From: Bradyrhizobium lablabi
Lineage (GTDB): Bacteria > Pseudomonadota > Alphaproteobacteria > Rhizobiales > Xanthobacteraceae
Assembly (NCBI RefSeq): GCF_018129385.1
Contig: NZ_JAFCLN010000016.1
Coordinates: forward strand, 107,457-171,456
Reading direction: 5' to 3'
DNA: 64,000 nt
The notes under the pieces were generated by a model that was given only the letters and a program-made list of their open reading frames with translations, did not search any database and was not told the origin of the DNA. The position numbers and the translations under genes were made by a program. Shown here piece by piece: positions 44,538-52,882 of the stretch (its first letter is position 1; each line of letters starts with the position of its first letter).

Positions 44538-45032
44538 ATGGCGATCGCGCACCCAGCGCATGATGCAGATGGTCGCTGCGAACTGGCGATATCGCAATTG
44601 CGGCGGACCGGCCTGCTGTCGTTGCCCCCAAGGTTGCTGACAATATCTGTTGTTGTCCTTGCGACGGGGATGGGCGGATGCGCGCGCAACGCGGATTACC
44701 GCGACGCCGATCCGGTTCAACGGAAGATCAAAACAACCCAGATGCGCTCGCCGCCGCGCGCCCGTGCTCACGCAGCAACACCGAAACCGGCCGAATTGCG
44801 CGTCCGTCGGCCCAACCCGGCGCTGCTTGCAGCCCAGCCGGCGCCCAACTGCGAATTCAAGAGAGCCGATATCAAGGCGGTCGACCCGGATGAATGGGCT
44901 CGCTTGAAAACCGAGTACGAGCGGCAGTGTTATCAGGATGCCGAAAAGGCGGCGCGGGACCGCCTGAGCCAGTTGCAGGCGTCCAGCGCGTGCGAGATCG
45001 AGCGCGCTCCGCAACAACGGCCCGTTCGATAG
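44538..45032 (+). CDS. probable lipoprotein, hypothetical
   Basis: The segment 'LLTISVVVLATGMGGCARN' looks like a lipoprotein signal with a lipobox Cys, but it is about 35 residues from the ATG at 44538, so the true start may be internal (no ATG or good ribosome site was found closer). The mature part is basic and Pro/Arg-rich, then has 'CEFKRADIKAVDPDEWARLKTEYERQCY' (in parts) with a coiled helix. I do not recognise a family. Confidence 0.5.
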   Translation: MAIAHPAHDADGRCELAISQLRRTGLLSLPPRLLTISVVVLATGMGGCARNADYRDADPVQRKIKTTQMRSPPRARAHAATPKPAELRVRRPNPALLAAQPAPNCEFKRADIKAVDPDEWARLKTEYERQCYQDAEKAARDRLSQLQASSACEIERAPQQRPVR

Positions 45033-45264
45033 CGAACGCCCGGTTGCGATAAGGGTTCGAGAATATCAACCTCTGCTTGCTCGGTACTTTGTGTCTCCTC
45101 GATGGCAATGCGGTGATCGCCGCTCTGATTCAGCCGTCTTCCCGCCATACGACGGCACGTTTTTGTCGCGAGACCTTAATGCATCGTCGTCATTCATACG
45201 TGGCGAGCAGGGAATTGCTGGGAAGGGGGAAATTCTGAGGAGTTTTTAGATACGGAGACACATT

Positions 45265-46083
45265 GTGCAAACTCTTTACGAGTTACTCGGTGCGCTTCCT
45301 GACGATGACGCTGACAAGCTCAGAGCGGCATTCCGCGATGCCGCCAAGTCGAGTCATCCCGATAACAATGCGAACGACGGCGATGCGGCGCAACGGTTCA
45401 GACAGGTCGTCCGCGCCTATGCCATTCTCCGCGACGAACGGCAGCGAGTGACCTATGACTCGCTGCTCATCAGAGCCGGCCAGCAGCGGGCCCTGAGTTC
45501 AAGGCGCAAGCGCTCCTCCCAAATAGGCAACCTGGTCCCGGACGCCATCTCGGCTGCCGTGATCGCGTTCTTGTCCATCGGAGCATTCGTTCTGTTCGAA
45601 AGGGTTTCGAAAACGCCCGGCGTTATGGCGAAAGTGCAGGCATCTGCGCTGACTGCTGCGGCGCCGGCGACGCGGCCATCCGATACGGTCGGCCGAACTG
45701 TCGAGCGCAACACGCTTGATCGGACACCGGTCTCCGAAACGCCGGAAATTCCCGGCGCCGTCGAGAAGATGACGGCACCAGATGCCGTGGCAGCGGCGGA
45801 CAACACGGGCTCCATTCCGGCGATTTCCAGCGTCGAGATAAAGGACGCCAGATACTATCGGCACCGGGGCCACCTTGCGTATCGCATCGGAGATCTGGCC
45901 CTTGCACTCATCGATTTCGATATGGCGATCAATCTCGATCCGGATTTCTCCGACGCCTATATCGATCGTGCCATTGTCTTCCGCCGGATAGGCAATCTGA
46001 AGCACGCATTCGCCGACATCGCGGAGGCCAAGCGCATCGATGAGTTGAAGCCGCCGCAAGCAACACCGCTGCCTGGGCAATAG
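45265..46083 (+). CDS. J-domain membrane protein with C-terminal TPR
   Basis: A 272-residue protein. Residues 1-68 are a J-domain with the HPD motif in 'KSSHPDNNAND', which would stimulate a DnaK ATPase. A transmembrane helix follows at about 95-115 ('AISAAVIAFLSIGAFVLF'), then a Thr/Pro-rich linker, and a TPR pair at about 190-262 ('YYRHRGHLAYRIGDLALALIDF', in parts). The topology places the TPRs in the periplasm. The start is GTG with GGAG nine bases upstream. The architecture suggests a membrane chaperone adaptor (inference). Confidence 0.75.
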   Translation: MQTLYELLGALPDDDADKLRAAFRDAAKSSHPDNNANDGDAAQRFRQVVRAYAILRDERQRVTYDSLLIRAGQQRALSSRRKRSSQIGNLVPDAISAAVIAFLSIGAFVLFERVSKTPGVMAKVQASALTAAAPATRPSDTVGRTVERNTLDRTPVSETPEIPGAVEKMTAPDAVAAADNTGSIPAISSVEIKDARYYRHRGHLAYRIGDLALALIDFDMAINLDPDFSDAYIDRAIVFRRIGNLKHAFADIAEAKRIDELKPPQATPLPGQ

Positions 46084-46135
46084 CCGAATCCGCGCTGGAC
46101 ACCGGCAGTCGGAGATGGCGATGCCGTAGGCACTG

Positions 46136-46546
46136 CTAAAAGAAATCGCCCAGGAAGCCGGCCACCCTGTCCGAAATGCCGACGACCTTGTTGGTGGCCT
46201 GCCGATAGAACTTGAAATTGAGCTCGGTCTCGGGCCGGCCGTCCTTCCAGTCGCTGAACGGCTTGAGCTCCTTCCGGCCCAGCGGCCGCCTCGCCGGCGC
46301 GGTCCGCCTGACGACAAGACTCACACGCGGCGTTTGCCGGGCGATGCCGCGCTTCTTCGCGACAGCCGCCACTGAAGTGACGACGCCGCGCGCGATCAGG
46401 CCCTGCCCGCCTTCATTCTCGCTGGCAAACAGGAAAATCTCGTCGCCTTCGGCAATGTGCTTGCCGCCATACATGGTCTTTTGCGCGGTGAACGAAAAAG
46501 TCTTCGCCCGGGGATCGTCAATCGCGGCCTTGATCGCGAACGCCAT
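46136..46546 (-). CDS. hypothetical protein, EVE/PUA-like
   Basis: A 136-residue protein: 'MAFAIKAAIDDPRAKTFSFT', then 'GKHIAEGDEIFLFASENEGG' and 'GLIARGVVTSVAAV'. The pattern of a beta-barrel with 'egDeiflfas' and 'GliArGvv' resembles EVE/PUA-like nucleic-acid-base readers, but I am not certain. It lies 23 nt after the MFS stop on the same strand. A long open frame extending upstream to 47743 is a shadow of the MFS gene. Confidence 0.55.
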   Translation of the reverse strand: MAFAIKAAIDDPRAKTFSFTAQKTMYGGKHIAEGDEIFLFASENEGGQGLIARGVVTSVAAVAKKRGIARQTPRVSLVVRRTAPARRPLGRKELKPFSDWKDGRPETELNFKFYRQATNKVVGISDRVAGFLGDFF

Positions 46547-46569
46547 CGCGCCGGGCTCGCAAGCGGCGC

Positions 46570-47805
46570 CTACGCCATCGCCAGCCGCTGCCGGCCGCGG
46601 AGCAGCAGCATCAGCACGATGACGACGTTGAGCAGATTCCACGCAAAGCCGTTGGCAAAGGCCGCGGCGTAGGAGCCGGTGAGATCGAAGATCACGCCGG
46701 AGATCCACCCGCCAAAGGACATGCCCACGACGGAGGCGAAGATCACGATGCCGACGCGGGTGGCGGCTTCGCCCGCCGGCATGGTCTCGCGCACGATGAT
46801 GGCGTAGCTCGGCACGATGCCGCCCTGGAACAGGCCGAACATCGCCGAGATCAGATAGAGCGACGGCAGGCTGGTGAAGAACAGATAGAAGAACAGCGCG
46901 AAGGCCTGGGCCACCGATCCGATCATCAGCGTGACGATGCCGCCGAACTTGTCGGCGAGGAATCCCGAGCCGATGCGGCTGACGATGCCGAACGCCATCA
47001 TCAGCGACAGCATTTCCGCACCGCGCGCCGGGCCATAGCCGAGATCGCCGCAATAGGAGACGATATGGACCTGCGGCATCGCCATCGCCACGCAGCAGGC
47101 GATGGCGGCGAGGCTGAGCAACACCGTCAGCGTATTGGCGGAGAGATTGAGGTCGAGCCGCGGCGGCGGCGCGTTGGCGTGATCGTGCGCCTCGCTGCCG
47201 CCCATGATCTGGCGCAGCACCAGCAGCAGGATCGTCATCAACGCGCCACAGACGATGGCGATCGCAACGTGGGTGGCGCGCCAGCCATAAGCCTGCGTGC
47301 CCCAGTTGACCAGCGGCGGCCAGAACGTGCCGGCGACGTAATTGCCGCTGGCGACGATGGTCACCGCGAGGCCCCGATAGCGCTCGAACCAGTGCGAGGC
47401 TTCCGCCATCAGGGGTGCAAACGTCGCTGACGTGCCGAGCCCCATCAGGAAAGAAATGATGATGAACTGCCACAGCGCGGTCGATAGCGCGGCCAGCACA
47501 TAGGAGCCCGCCAGGAAGGCGATGCTGACCGCCATCGCCGGCACGATGCCGACGCGGTCGGTGATCCTGCCCATGATGACGCCACCGAGGCCAAAGCCAA
47601 AAAAGATCATGGTGGCCGAGAGCGAAACCGCGCCGCGCGTGGCTGCAAATTCCTGCTGCACCACCGGCATGACGACCACGACCGACCACATGCCGACCGC
47701 GCCGACGGACGCAATCAGCACCGCCACGACAAGCCGCATCCAAGCCTGACGCGAGTCGGGAACGAAGGGAAGGGATTCTGCGGAAAAGTGAGAAGAAATT
47801 ACCAC
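46570..47805 (-). CDS. MFS transporter (OFA/monocarboxylate-type)
   Basis: A 411-residue twelve-helix permease of the major facilitator superfamily. The loop-2/3 motif is 'GRITDRVGIVPAM', and 'GLFQGGIVPSYAIIVRETMP' and 'GTSATFAPLMAEASHWFERYRG' (in parts) fit the oxalate/formate-antiporter-like group. The start used is GTG with no strong ribosome site; the internal ATG 'MRLVVAV' is an alternative. It probably exchanges small carboxylates. Confidence 0.85.
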   Translation of the reverse strand: MVISSHFSAESLPFVPDSRQAWMRLVVAVLIASVGAVGMWSVVVVMPVVQQEFAATRGAVSLSATMIFFGFGLGGVIMGRITDRVGIVPAMAVSIAFLAGSYVLAALSTALWQFIIISFLMGLGTSATFAPLMAEASHWFERYRGLAVTIVASGNYVAGTFWPPLVNWGTQAYGWRATHVAIAIVCGALMTILLLVLRQIMGGSEAHDHANAPPPRLDLNLSANTLTVLLSLAAIACCVAMAMPQVHIVSYCGDLGYGPARGAEMLSLMMAFGIVSRIGSGFLADKFGGIVTLMIGSVAQAFALFFYLFFTSLPSLYLISAMFGLFQGGIVPSYAIIVRETMPAGEAATRVGIVIFASVVGMSFGGWISGVIFDLTGSYAAAFANGFAWNLLNVVIVLMLLLRGRQRLAMA

Positions 47806-47977
47806 GGCGTGAGTAACTTCCGCCGCAAATTGCCTGCGGTCAACCCACTATGCCGCGATATTGGGCATGCAGATGTGGAACAGCCGGGCAAATTGCACCG
47901 AGTACAATCACTCATGCGGCCGATCGGCGACAGCTCCTGCCAGTACGCTATACCTGCAGTCGCTGTGGCGACCGGCG

Positions 47978-48955
47978 CTATTCAACCTTGATGCCGGCGA
48001 ACTTGATCACCTTCGCCCATTTTTCGGTGGCTTCCGAAATGATCGCCCCGAATTCCGCAGGCGTGCCGCCAAGCACCGTGCCGCCGAGTTCAACGATCCG
48101 GGTCTTGACCTTGGCATCGGCGAGGCCGGCATTGAGCTCCTTGTTCAGGAGATCGATGATTTCAGCCGGCGTATTTCTGGGGACGCCAATGCCGGCAAAG
48201 CCGCTGGCCTCATAACCGGGCACGAAGTCCGCCATTGGGGGAACGTCCGGCAACACGTCCAATCGCTTCGTCGTCGTCACCGCCAGGGCACGCAACTGGC
48301 CGGCCTTGATCTGCTGGATCGATTCCGACAGCGGAGCGAAAATCACCTGGATCTGGCCGCCGATCAGATCGGTGACCGCAGGCGCGCCGCCGCGATAGGG
48401 GACGTGCACCAGATTGACGGAGGCCATCATCTTGAAGAGTTCGCAGGCGATGTTTTGCGGGGTGCCTGGCCCGGCCGAGCCGTAATTGATCTTGCCGGGG
48501 TTGGCCTTGGCATAGGCGATGAACTCGGGGATCGTCGTGGCAGGGACCGACGGGTGCACCACGACGACGTAGGCCAGCCGCGCGGCGCAAACCACCGGCG
48601 CGATGTCGCGGATGAAGTCGAAACTGAGATTGGAGTAGAGCGCGGCATTGATCGCGTGCGGCGTCACGATTTGCAGCAGCGTATAGCCATCCGCCGGCGC
48701 CCTTGCGACCGCCTCGGTCCCGATGTTACCGCTGGCGCCGGAGCGGTTCTCGACGATGAATTGCTGGCCGAGGCGATCGGACAGCCATTGGCCCATCAGG
48801 CGCGCCTGGATGTCGGTGGCGCCGCCGGCGGGAAAGCCGACGATGATGCGCACCGGCCGTGACGGATAGGCTTGCGCTTGCGCGATGCGGGGCACAGCCG
48901 GTAACGCAGCCGCACACGCGGCGAGACGCAGAAATGCGCGACGGGGAAAATCCAT
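47978..48955 (-). CDS. Bug/TctC-type tripartite tricarboxylate substrate-binding protein
   Basis: A 325-residue periplasmic binding protein with a Tat-like leader ('MDFPRRAFLRLAACAAALP'). The mature part starts 'YPSRPVRIIVGFPAGGATDI' and continues 'VENRSGASGNIGTEAVA', both Bug signatures. The ATG at 48955 has GGGGAGGG upstream and is preferred over the frame to 48979. It is the third orphan Bug gene of the window; no TctAB genes are adjacent. Confidence 0.88.
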   Translation of the reverse strand: MDFPRRAFLRLAACAAALPAVPRIAQAQAYPSRPVRIIVGFPAGGATDIQARLMGQWLSDRLGQQFIVENRSGASGNIGTEAVARAPADGYTLLQIVTPHAINAALYSNLSFDFIRDIAPVVCAARLAYVVVVHPSVPATTIPEFIAYAKANPGKINYGSAGPGTPQNIACELFKMMASVNLVHVPYRGGAPAVTDLIGGQIQVIFAPLSESIQQIKAGQLRALAVTTTKRLDVLPDVPPMADFVPGYEASGFAGIGVPRNTPAEIIDLLNKELNAGLADAKVKTRIVELGGTVLGGTPAEFGAIISEATEKWAKVIKFAGIKVE

Positions 48956-49145
48956 GATGCGCCCTCCCCAGTGCGCCACACCGCGGACTTGTTGTCCGTC
49001 TGGACGCCCTGCCGGAACAGGCTACACCCGTTTTGTCAGGAGGTGGAAGGGGCTAATCTCCGCTTGCCCCCTGGGCGGACCCAACGCTCGCGGCCGGCGA
49101 CGTGAGCTACTGGCCCAAATCGGATGCGCCACGATCGACAACAGG

Positions 49146-50048
49146 TCAGGATTGCGCGACTGATCGGCTTGCATCGGGCCGCCACGCCGATCGACTGACC
49201 ATCAACAGGATGCCGCCTATTTGCGGCAGTAAGGCCAGCAAGACAAGACGAAGCATGGCAAAGTCGTCGCCCGACGGCCGCAGCATTCCATAGCTGAGCC
49301 AGGCAACGATCTTGATAGCCGCTTCCGTTTGCGGGTCTGCCGTTTGTCGGATCGGGACCATGGCGGCGTCGAGAATCTGGCGACGTTCGGCGACCATCGC
49401 TTCACGCTCGCGGCAGAACTTGCCAATCCCATGTCCGCATTCCCGGTCCCGCGCCGACATCGCATCGCTCAACGCAGATTGAGCTGCCGTCACCGCAGGC
49501 GTTGAACGGGACGCCCGCGCAGTCGTAACATCGGCAATGTTGACGGACGCAAATCCAATCCCGGCGATGACCGCGAAGGCAAAAGTCATCGCCCAGACAG
49601 ACCATGCCGCAATCGACACAGCGCGTTGGCCAGTATGCCAAAGCCTGGCAGCACATATCGGCAAAACCAGCGCGGCGAGATCGGCCGCCACCCCAATGGC
49701 GAGGAATAGCCATCCAGCCATGTCGCTTGATCCGAGCGATCGGGCAAACCAGCCATTGGTGGCGACCCCGACCACGGCGAGCATGAACGCCGCGGCCGCT
49801 AGGACGAGCGAAGCGACCGACCATCCTGCTGGTCTCGCCTCGGATAAGGGTGGCGCAACGACGGATTGCGCCGGCGTCGAATCCAGCGGCAAGAACTCTA
49901 CCGGAATCAGTGACTCGGAAGATTGGGATTTGGCGACCTTGGCCTTTCGACGCTTGCGCGCCCGGTTCACCCGGGGCTGCTGAGTGCCGGTCCTGGCCCT
50001 TTTGGGTTGATGCAGGGCGATAACGGAAGCAATAGTGTCATCAGCCAT
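49146..50048 (-). CDS. hypothetical membrane protein, about four TM helices
   Basis: A 300-residue protein with a basic N-terminus (residues 15-45, 'RARKRRKAKVAK') and a Pro-rich linker. Three helices lie at about 75-180 ('LVLAAAAFMLAVVGV', 'GWLFLAIGVAADLAALVLP', 'AWSVWAMTFAFAVIAGI'), then a helical extracytoplasmic stretch with paired Cys ('RECGHGIGKFCRERE') and a final helix near 270. The layout resembles phage- or plasmid-type membrane proteins, but no family is recognised. It stands alone. Confidence 0.6.
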   Translation of the reverse strand: MADDTIASVIALHQPKRARTGTQQPRVNRARKRRKAKVAKSQSSESLIPVEFLPLDSTPAQSVVAPPLSEARPAGWSVASLVLAAAAFMLAVVGVATNGWFARSLGSSDMAGWLFLAIGVAADLAALVLPICAARLWHTGQRAVSIAAWSVWAMTFAFAVIAGIGFASVNIADVTTARASRSTPAVTAAQSALSDAMSARDRECGHGIGKFCREREAMVAERRQILDAAMVPIRQTADPQTEAAIKIVAWLSYGMLRPSGDDFAMLRLVLLALLPQIGGILLMVSRSAWRPDASRSVAQS

Positions 50049-50286
50049 TGGAACCGCTCCATTCGGTTACGATGGTCAGGCGCGGCGGCGTGGTGCAAAC
50101 ACGGCGTCGCGCCAATTCGATTCACGATCATTCTCTGGAGAACGCTGACACTGTTGGAGCCTGCGATCAAATCGCAGGGGACAAGTTCATGGGGATAACG
50201 GCTGCCGCGATTTTGACCTAAGCAGAAGTCCTCGCGCGGACTGGCCAGCGCGACAAAACGCTTATTTGGCCCGCAACGCGAAGCAG

Positions 50287-50964
50287 CTAGCGTGAGTCGC
50301 GCAGGTCTGCTGTCACGCCGGACGGACCCCGTGAGTTCACGCGAGGAGCTTTTCCGGTGCTCGCCTGCACAAGATGGTCGAACTTTTCTTTCAGAGTGTT
50401 GCCGTTCTGCCTTCCAAGCAAAATGAGTTCGCGTTGGCGCCCGTCTCGTAGTTGGAGAACCAATCGGCCGGAGTGAGGCACGTTGCCCATGCCCCACTTC
50501 TTGCCTGCCCGATATTCAGTTTGAGCGATATCATTCCAATGAACCTGGAAGTTAGCCGAATGCATTTGAAGAAGCTTTGCTGATGTCGGATCGATGCGCT
50601 CGTACCGTTTCGCTGTTTGAGTCCGCACCCAGAATTCCTGGTTCAACATCGATGAACTCACGACAGGAGGACTGATCACCAACCCCCTTACTGTAGCTCC
50701 GACAAGCATTTGGTCCGTCACGAATACTTTGTAAGTTCGGTTTAGTATAAAAGCGTAATACTCCATCGCCGCGAACCAGGCTGGATCATCCGTGGCGTTT
50801 CCGGTTGGGACATCATGCCGTGATTCTGGAGTGTTCGTCCCTTCACTCGACGCACGTGGCCTCATCAGCGACAGGATCTGCGTTCGGCCGAACAAGAACC
50901 ACGCGGCCACGAACAAGACGAACGGCCACCACGAAAGCAGAGCCGACAACAAATCGCCATTCAT
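50287..50964 (-). CDS. hypothetical membrane-anchored protein
   Basis: A 225-residue protein with one N-terminal helix ('LLSALLSWWPFVLFVAAWFLFG') and a cytoplasmic domain with alternating strands ('ILNRTYKVFVTDQMLVGATVRG', 'NDIAQTEYRAG', 'GRLVLQLRDGRQRELIL') that resembles a PH-like/bPH domain. The ATG at 50964 has GAGGAG upstream. An AT-rich stretch near 51060-51085 may hold its promoter. No partner is evident. Confidence 0.6.
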   Translation of the reverse strand: MNGDLLSALLSWWPFVLFVAAWFLFGRTQILSLMRPRASSEGTNTPESRHDVPTGNATDDPAWFAAMEYYAFILNRTYKVFVTDQMLVGATVRGLVISPPVVSSSMLNQEFWVRTQTAKRYERIDPTSAKLLQMHSANFQVHWNDIAQTEYRAGKKWGMGNVPHSGRLVLQLRDGRQRELILLGRQNGNTLKEKFDHLVQASTGKAPRVNSRGPSGVTADLRDSR

Positions 50965-51362
50965 GCCGGGGCTCCTCTGATTCCGGTCTAAAAAAGCAAG
51001 CACCGGCACCACGCAGGAATGGTGGTCAATCGTTAAAAAATGCACGCTCGCCCTCAGTTAAATATATATGCAATATCTACATCTTCAGGCTGTGAGCGGC
51101 GTCTACAACAGTCTGCGGCTCCCTTTCATTTCGAATGTCGCCTTCTCGCCCTTAGCGGACTGTTAATGTTTGATGCGTTCGATCGTCAGCGGCCGGAGAA
51201 GCGCCGGTGATCCCGCCAACCTTGGACCACAGACCGCCACTGGCCTCACGGATTATTTTTGACAAGCTTCGGTCGAGCGCCTGCTTTTGCACCCATAGCG
51301 GATGCGGCGCGATGACGCGATGAAGTGAGAAAGTTCTCGACGAGCGAGGCGCCCGGCAAACG
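50965..51362. other. non-coding gap with AT-rich core
   Basis: The stretch 51058-51085 (taaatatatatgcaatatc) is unusually AT-rich for this genome and is a plausible promoter for the minus-strand gene starting at 50964. I see nothing else convincing in this gap. Confidence 0.35.
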
Positions 51363-51647
51363 CTAGGCCACCAAGGCCTGAAGGGTCTCGGCCTGCTCCA
51401 GGTTCTGCACGGCGATGGCGGCATGGGTGTAGTCGCCGGTCTCGTTGGAATTTGCGATCTGGCGCAACAGGTCGCCGCCCTTGATGACATACAATCCGAC
51501 GCCTTGCATCGCGGGGAAAATGCCCAGGACCACGTCGTGTCCGGCGACGATTGCTCGGAGTGCAAGCGCCTTGTCGTCGGACTTTTGAATGAAGGCACGG
51601 GCTTGTTCTGCGAGATCGCGCAGTTCGTCAAAATCAATCACACGCAT
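51363..51647 (-). CDS. small hypothetical protein
   Basis: A 94-residue soluble protein: helical N-terminus 'DFDELRDLAEQARAFIQK', then 'VAGHDVVLGIFPAMQGVGLYVIKGGDLLRQI' (in parts) and a terminal helix. No signal peptide or known domain. Coding is supported by amphipathic composition and third-position GC, not by homology. Confidence 0.5.
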   Translation of the reverse strand: MRVIDFDELRDLAEQARAFIQKSDDKALALRAIVAGHDVVLGIFPAMQGVGLYVIKGGDLLRQIANSNETGDYTHAAIAVQNLEQAETLQALVA

Positions 51648-52048
51648 ACTCCACGCTACCGATCAGATTCTAGCAAGAACACGATTACCGAAGCGTGAAT
51701 GCCGGAAACCTTCGCTCGGCAAATTATGCAGTGATGATGCAGTGAGCTGGGGCAATCGGCTGATTCTCGGCAGGCAGCGCTGACCGCGTGAGGACATAAA
51801 ATGTCGTTGATGATCTGGCCCGCGATGATGATCTGGTCCACGAAAGTGCGGCCGCTTCACCGGCGGAGCAAGCACCGAGCAGCCATATTGTTGAGGATAC
51901 GCAAGCTCTTGAGGACGCGTAAGAGCCCGTTCCAAATTCGCCCGCTGCTTTCAAATCCGCCCGATGCTTTTCGCGGGAACCATATTCGGCGAACGACGTT
52001 TGTGGCAAAGCGTTCCTGCGGGGCATCTCAATCGTCAGTGGCTTGCTG
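51648..52048. other. region upstream of cyoA, no gene called
   Basis: This 401-nt region should contain the cyo promoter. Open frames on both strands (for example 51801-52049 plus, 51724-52149 minus) lack ribosome sites and domains. Ahead of cyoA no lipoprotein signal can be read in frame with the oxidase. Confidence 0.35.
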
Positions 52049-52882
52049 ATGAATCTGCTTGATCCACAAGGACCTGTGGCGGCCGCGAACGCGACGATCC
52101 TGGTCGACTCGGTCTTCATCATGCTCGTGATCGTCGTGCCGACGATCATCGCGATCCTGGCCTTTGCCTGGTGGTTTCGCGCGTCAAGCCAGCAAGCCCG
52201 CTATCAGCCGAACTTCGTCTATTCCGGGCGCGTCGAGATGGTGGTGTGGTCGATTCCGGCGCTCACCGTCATCCTGCTCGGCGGTGTCGCCTGGATCGGC
52301 TCGCACAAGCTCGATCCCGCCGCGCCCGTGCCGGGCACCGGCGCTCCCATCCGGATCCAGGCGGTCTCGCTCGACTGGAAATGGCTGTTCATCTATCCGG
52401 ACCAGCGTATCGCAACCGTCAACACGCTGACGGTGCCGGCGGGCGCGGAGCTGAAATTTCAACTGACGTCGTCAAGCGTGATGAACGTCTTCTACATCCC
52501 GCAGCTCGGCAGCATGATCTACACCATGAACGGCATGGTGACGAAGCTGAACCTTCGCGCCGACAATGAAGGCAAGCTTTTGGGCCTGTCTGCGCATTTT
52601 TCCGGCGACGGCTTTCCGGACATGATGTTCGACGTCAACGTGGTCTCGCCCGTCGCCTTCCCCGACTGGGTCGCCGCGACGGCGCGATCCGATTCAGTGC
52701 TCGATCAGGAAACCTACACGAAGCTGATGGAGCAGTCCGTCGAGAAGGGGCGGCCGACCTACCGGCTGGAGGATCCGCGCCTCTTCGACCTGATCGCGAC
52801 CCAGCATATTCCGCCGGGTCCGGGACCACAGATCAGCTCGAATGCCGGGCGACAGGGCAGCGGAGCGCAGGATGCTCGGTAA
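52049..52882 (+). CDS. cyoA: cytochrome bo3-type quinol oxidase subunit II
   Basis: A 277-residue subunit. Two helices (about 16-40 and 58-80) precede a cupredoxin domain with 'VSLDWKWLFIYPDQRIATVN', 'SVMNVFYIPQLGSMIYTMNGM' and 'FSGDGFPDMMFDV' (parts). The Cys ligands of a CuA centre are absent, so it is a quinol oxidase, not a cytochrome c oxidase. The usual N-terminal lipoprotein signal is missing; an in-frame TTG at 52043 would add only two residues. First gene of cyoABCD. Confidence 0.88.
   Translation: MNLLDPQGPVAAANATILVDSVFIMLVIVVPTIIAILAFAWWFRASSQQARYQPNFVYSGRVEMVVWSIPALTVILLGGVAWIGSHKLDPAAPVPGTGAPIRIQAVSLDWKWLFIYPDQRIATVNTLTVPAGAELKFQLTSSSVMNVFYIPQLGSMIYTMNGMVTKLNLRADNEGKLLGLSAHFSGDGFPDMMFDVNVVSPVAFPDWVAATARSDSVLDQETYTKLMEQSVEKGRPTYRLEDPRLFDLIATQHIPPGPGPQISSNAGRQGSGAQDAR

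Noticed and set aside
46136..47743. 535-codon minus-strand frame
   Set aside because: The upper 400 codons are a His/Arg-rich shadow of the MFS gene; only the 136-residue C-terminal gene is real.
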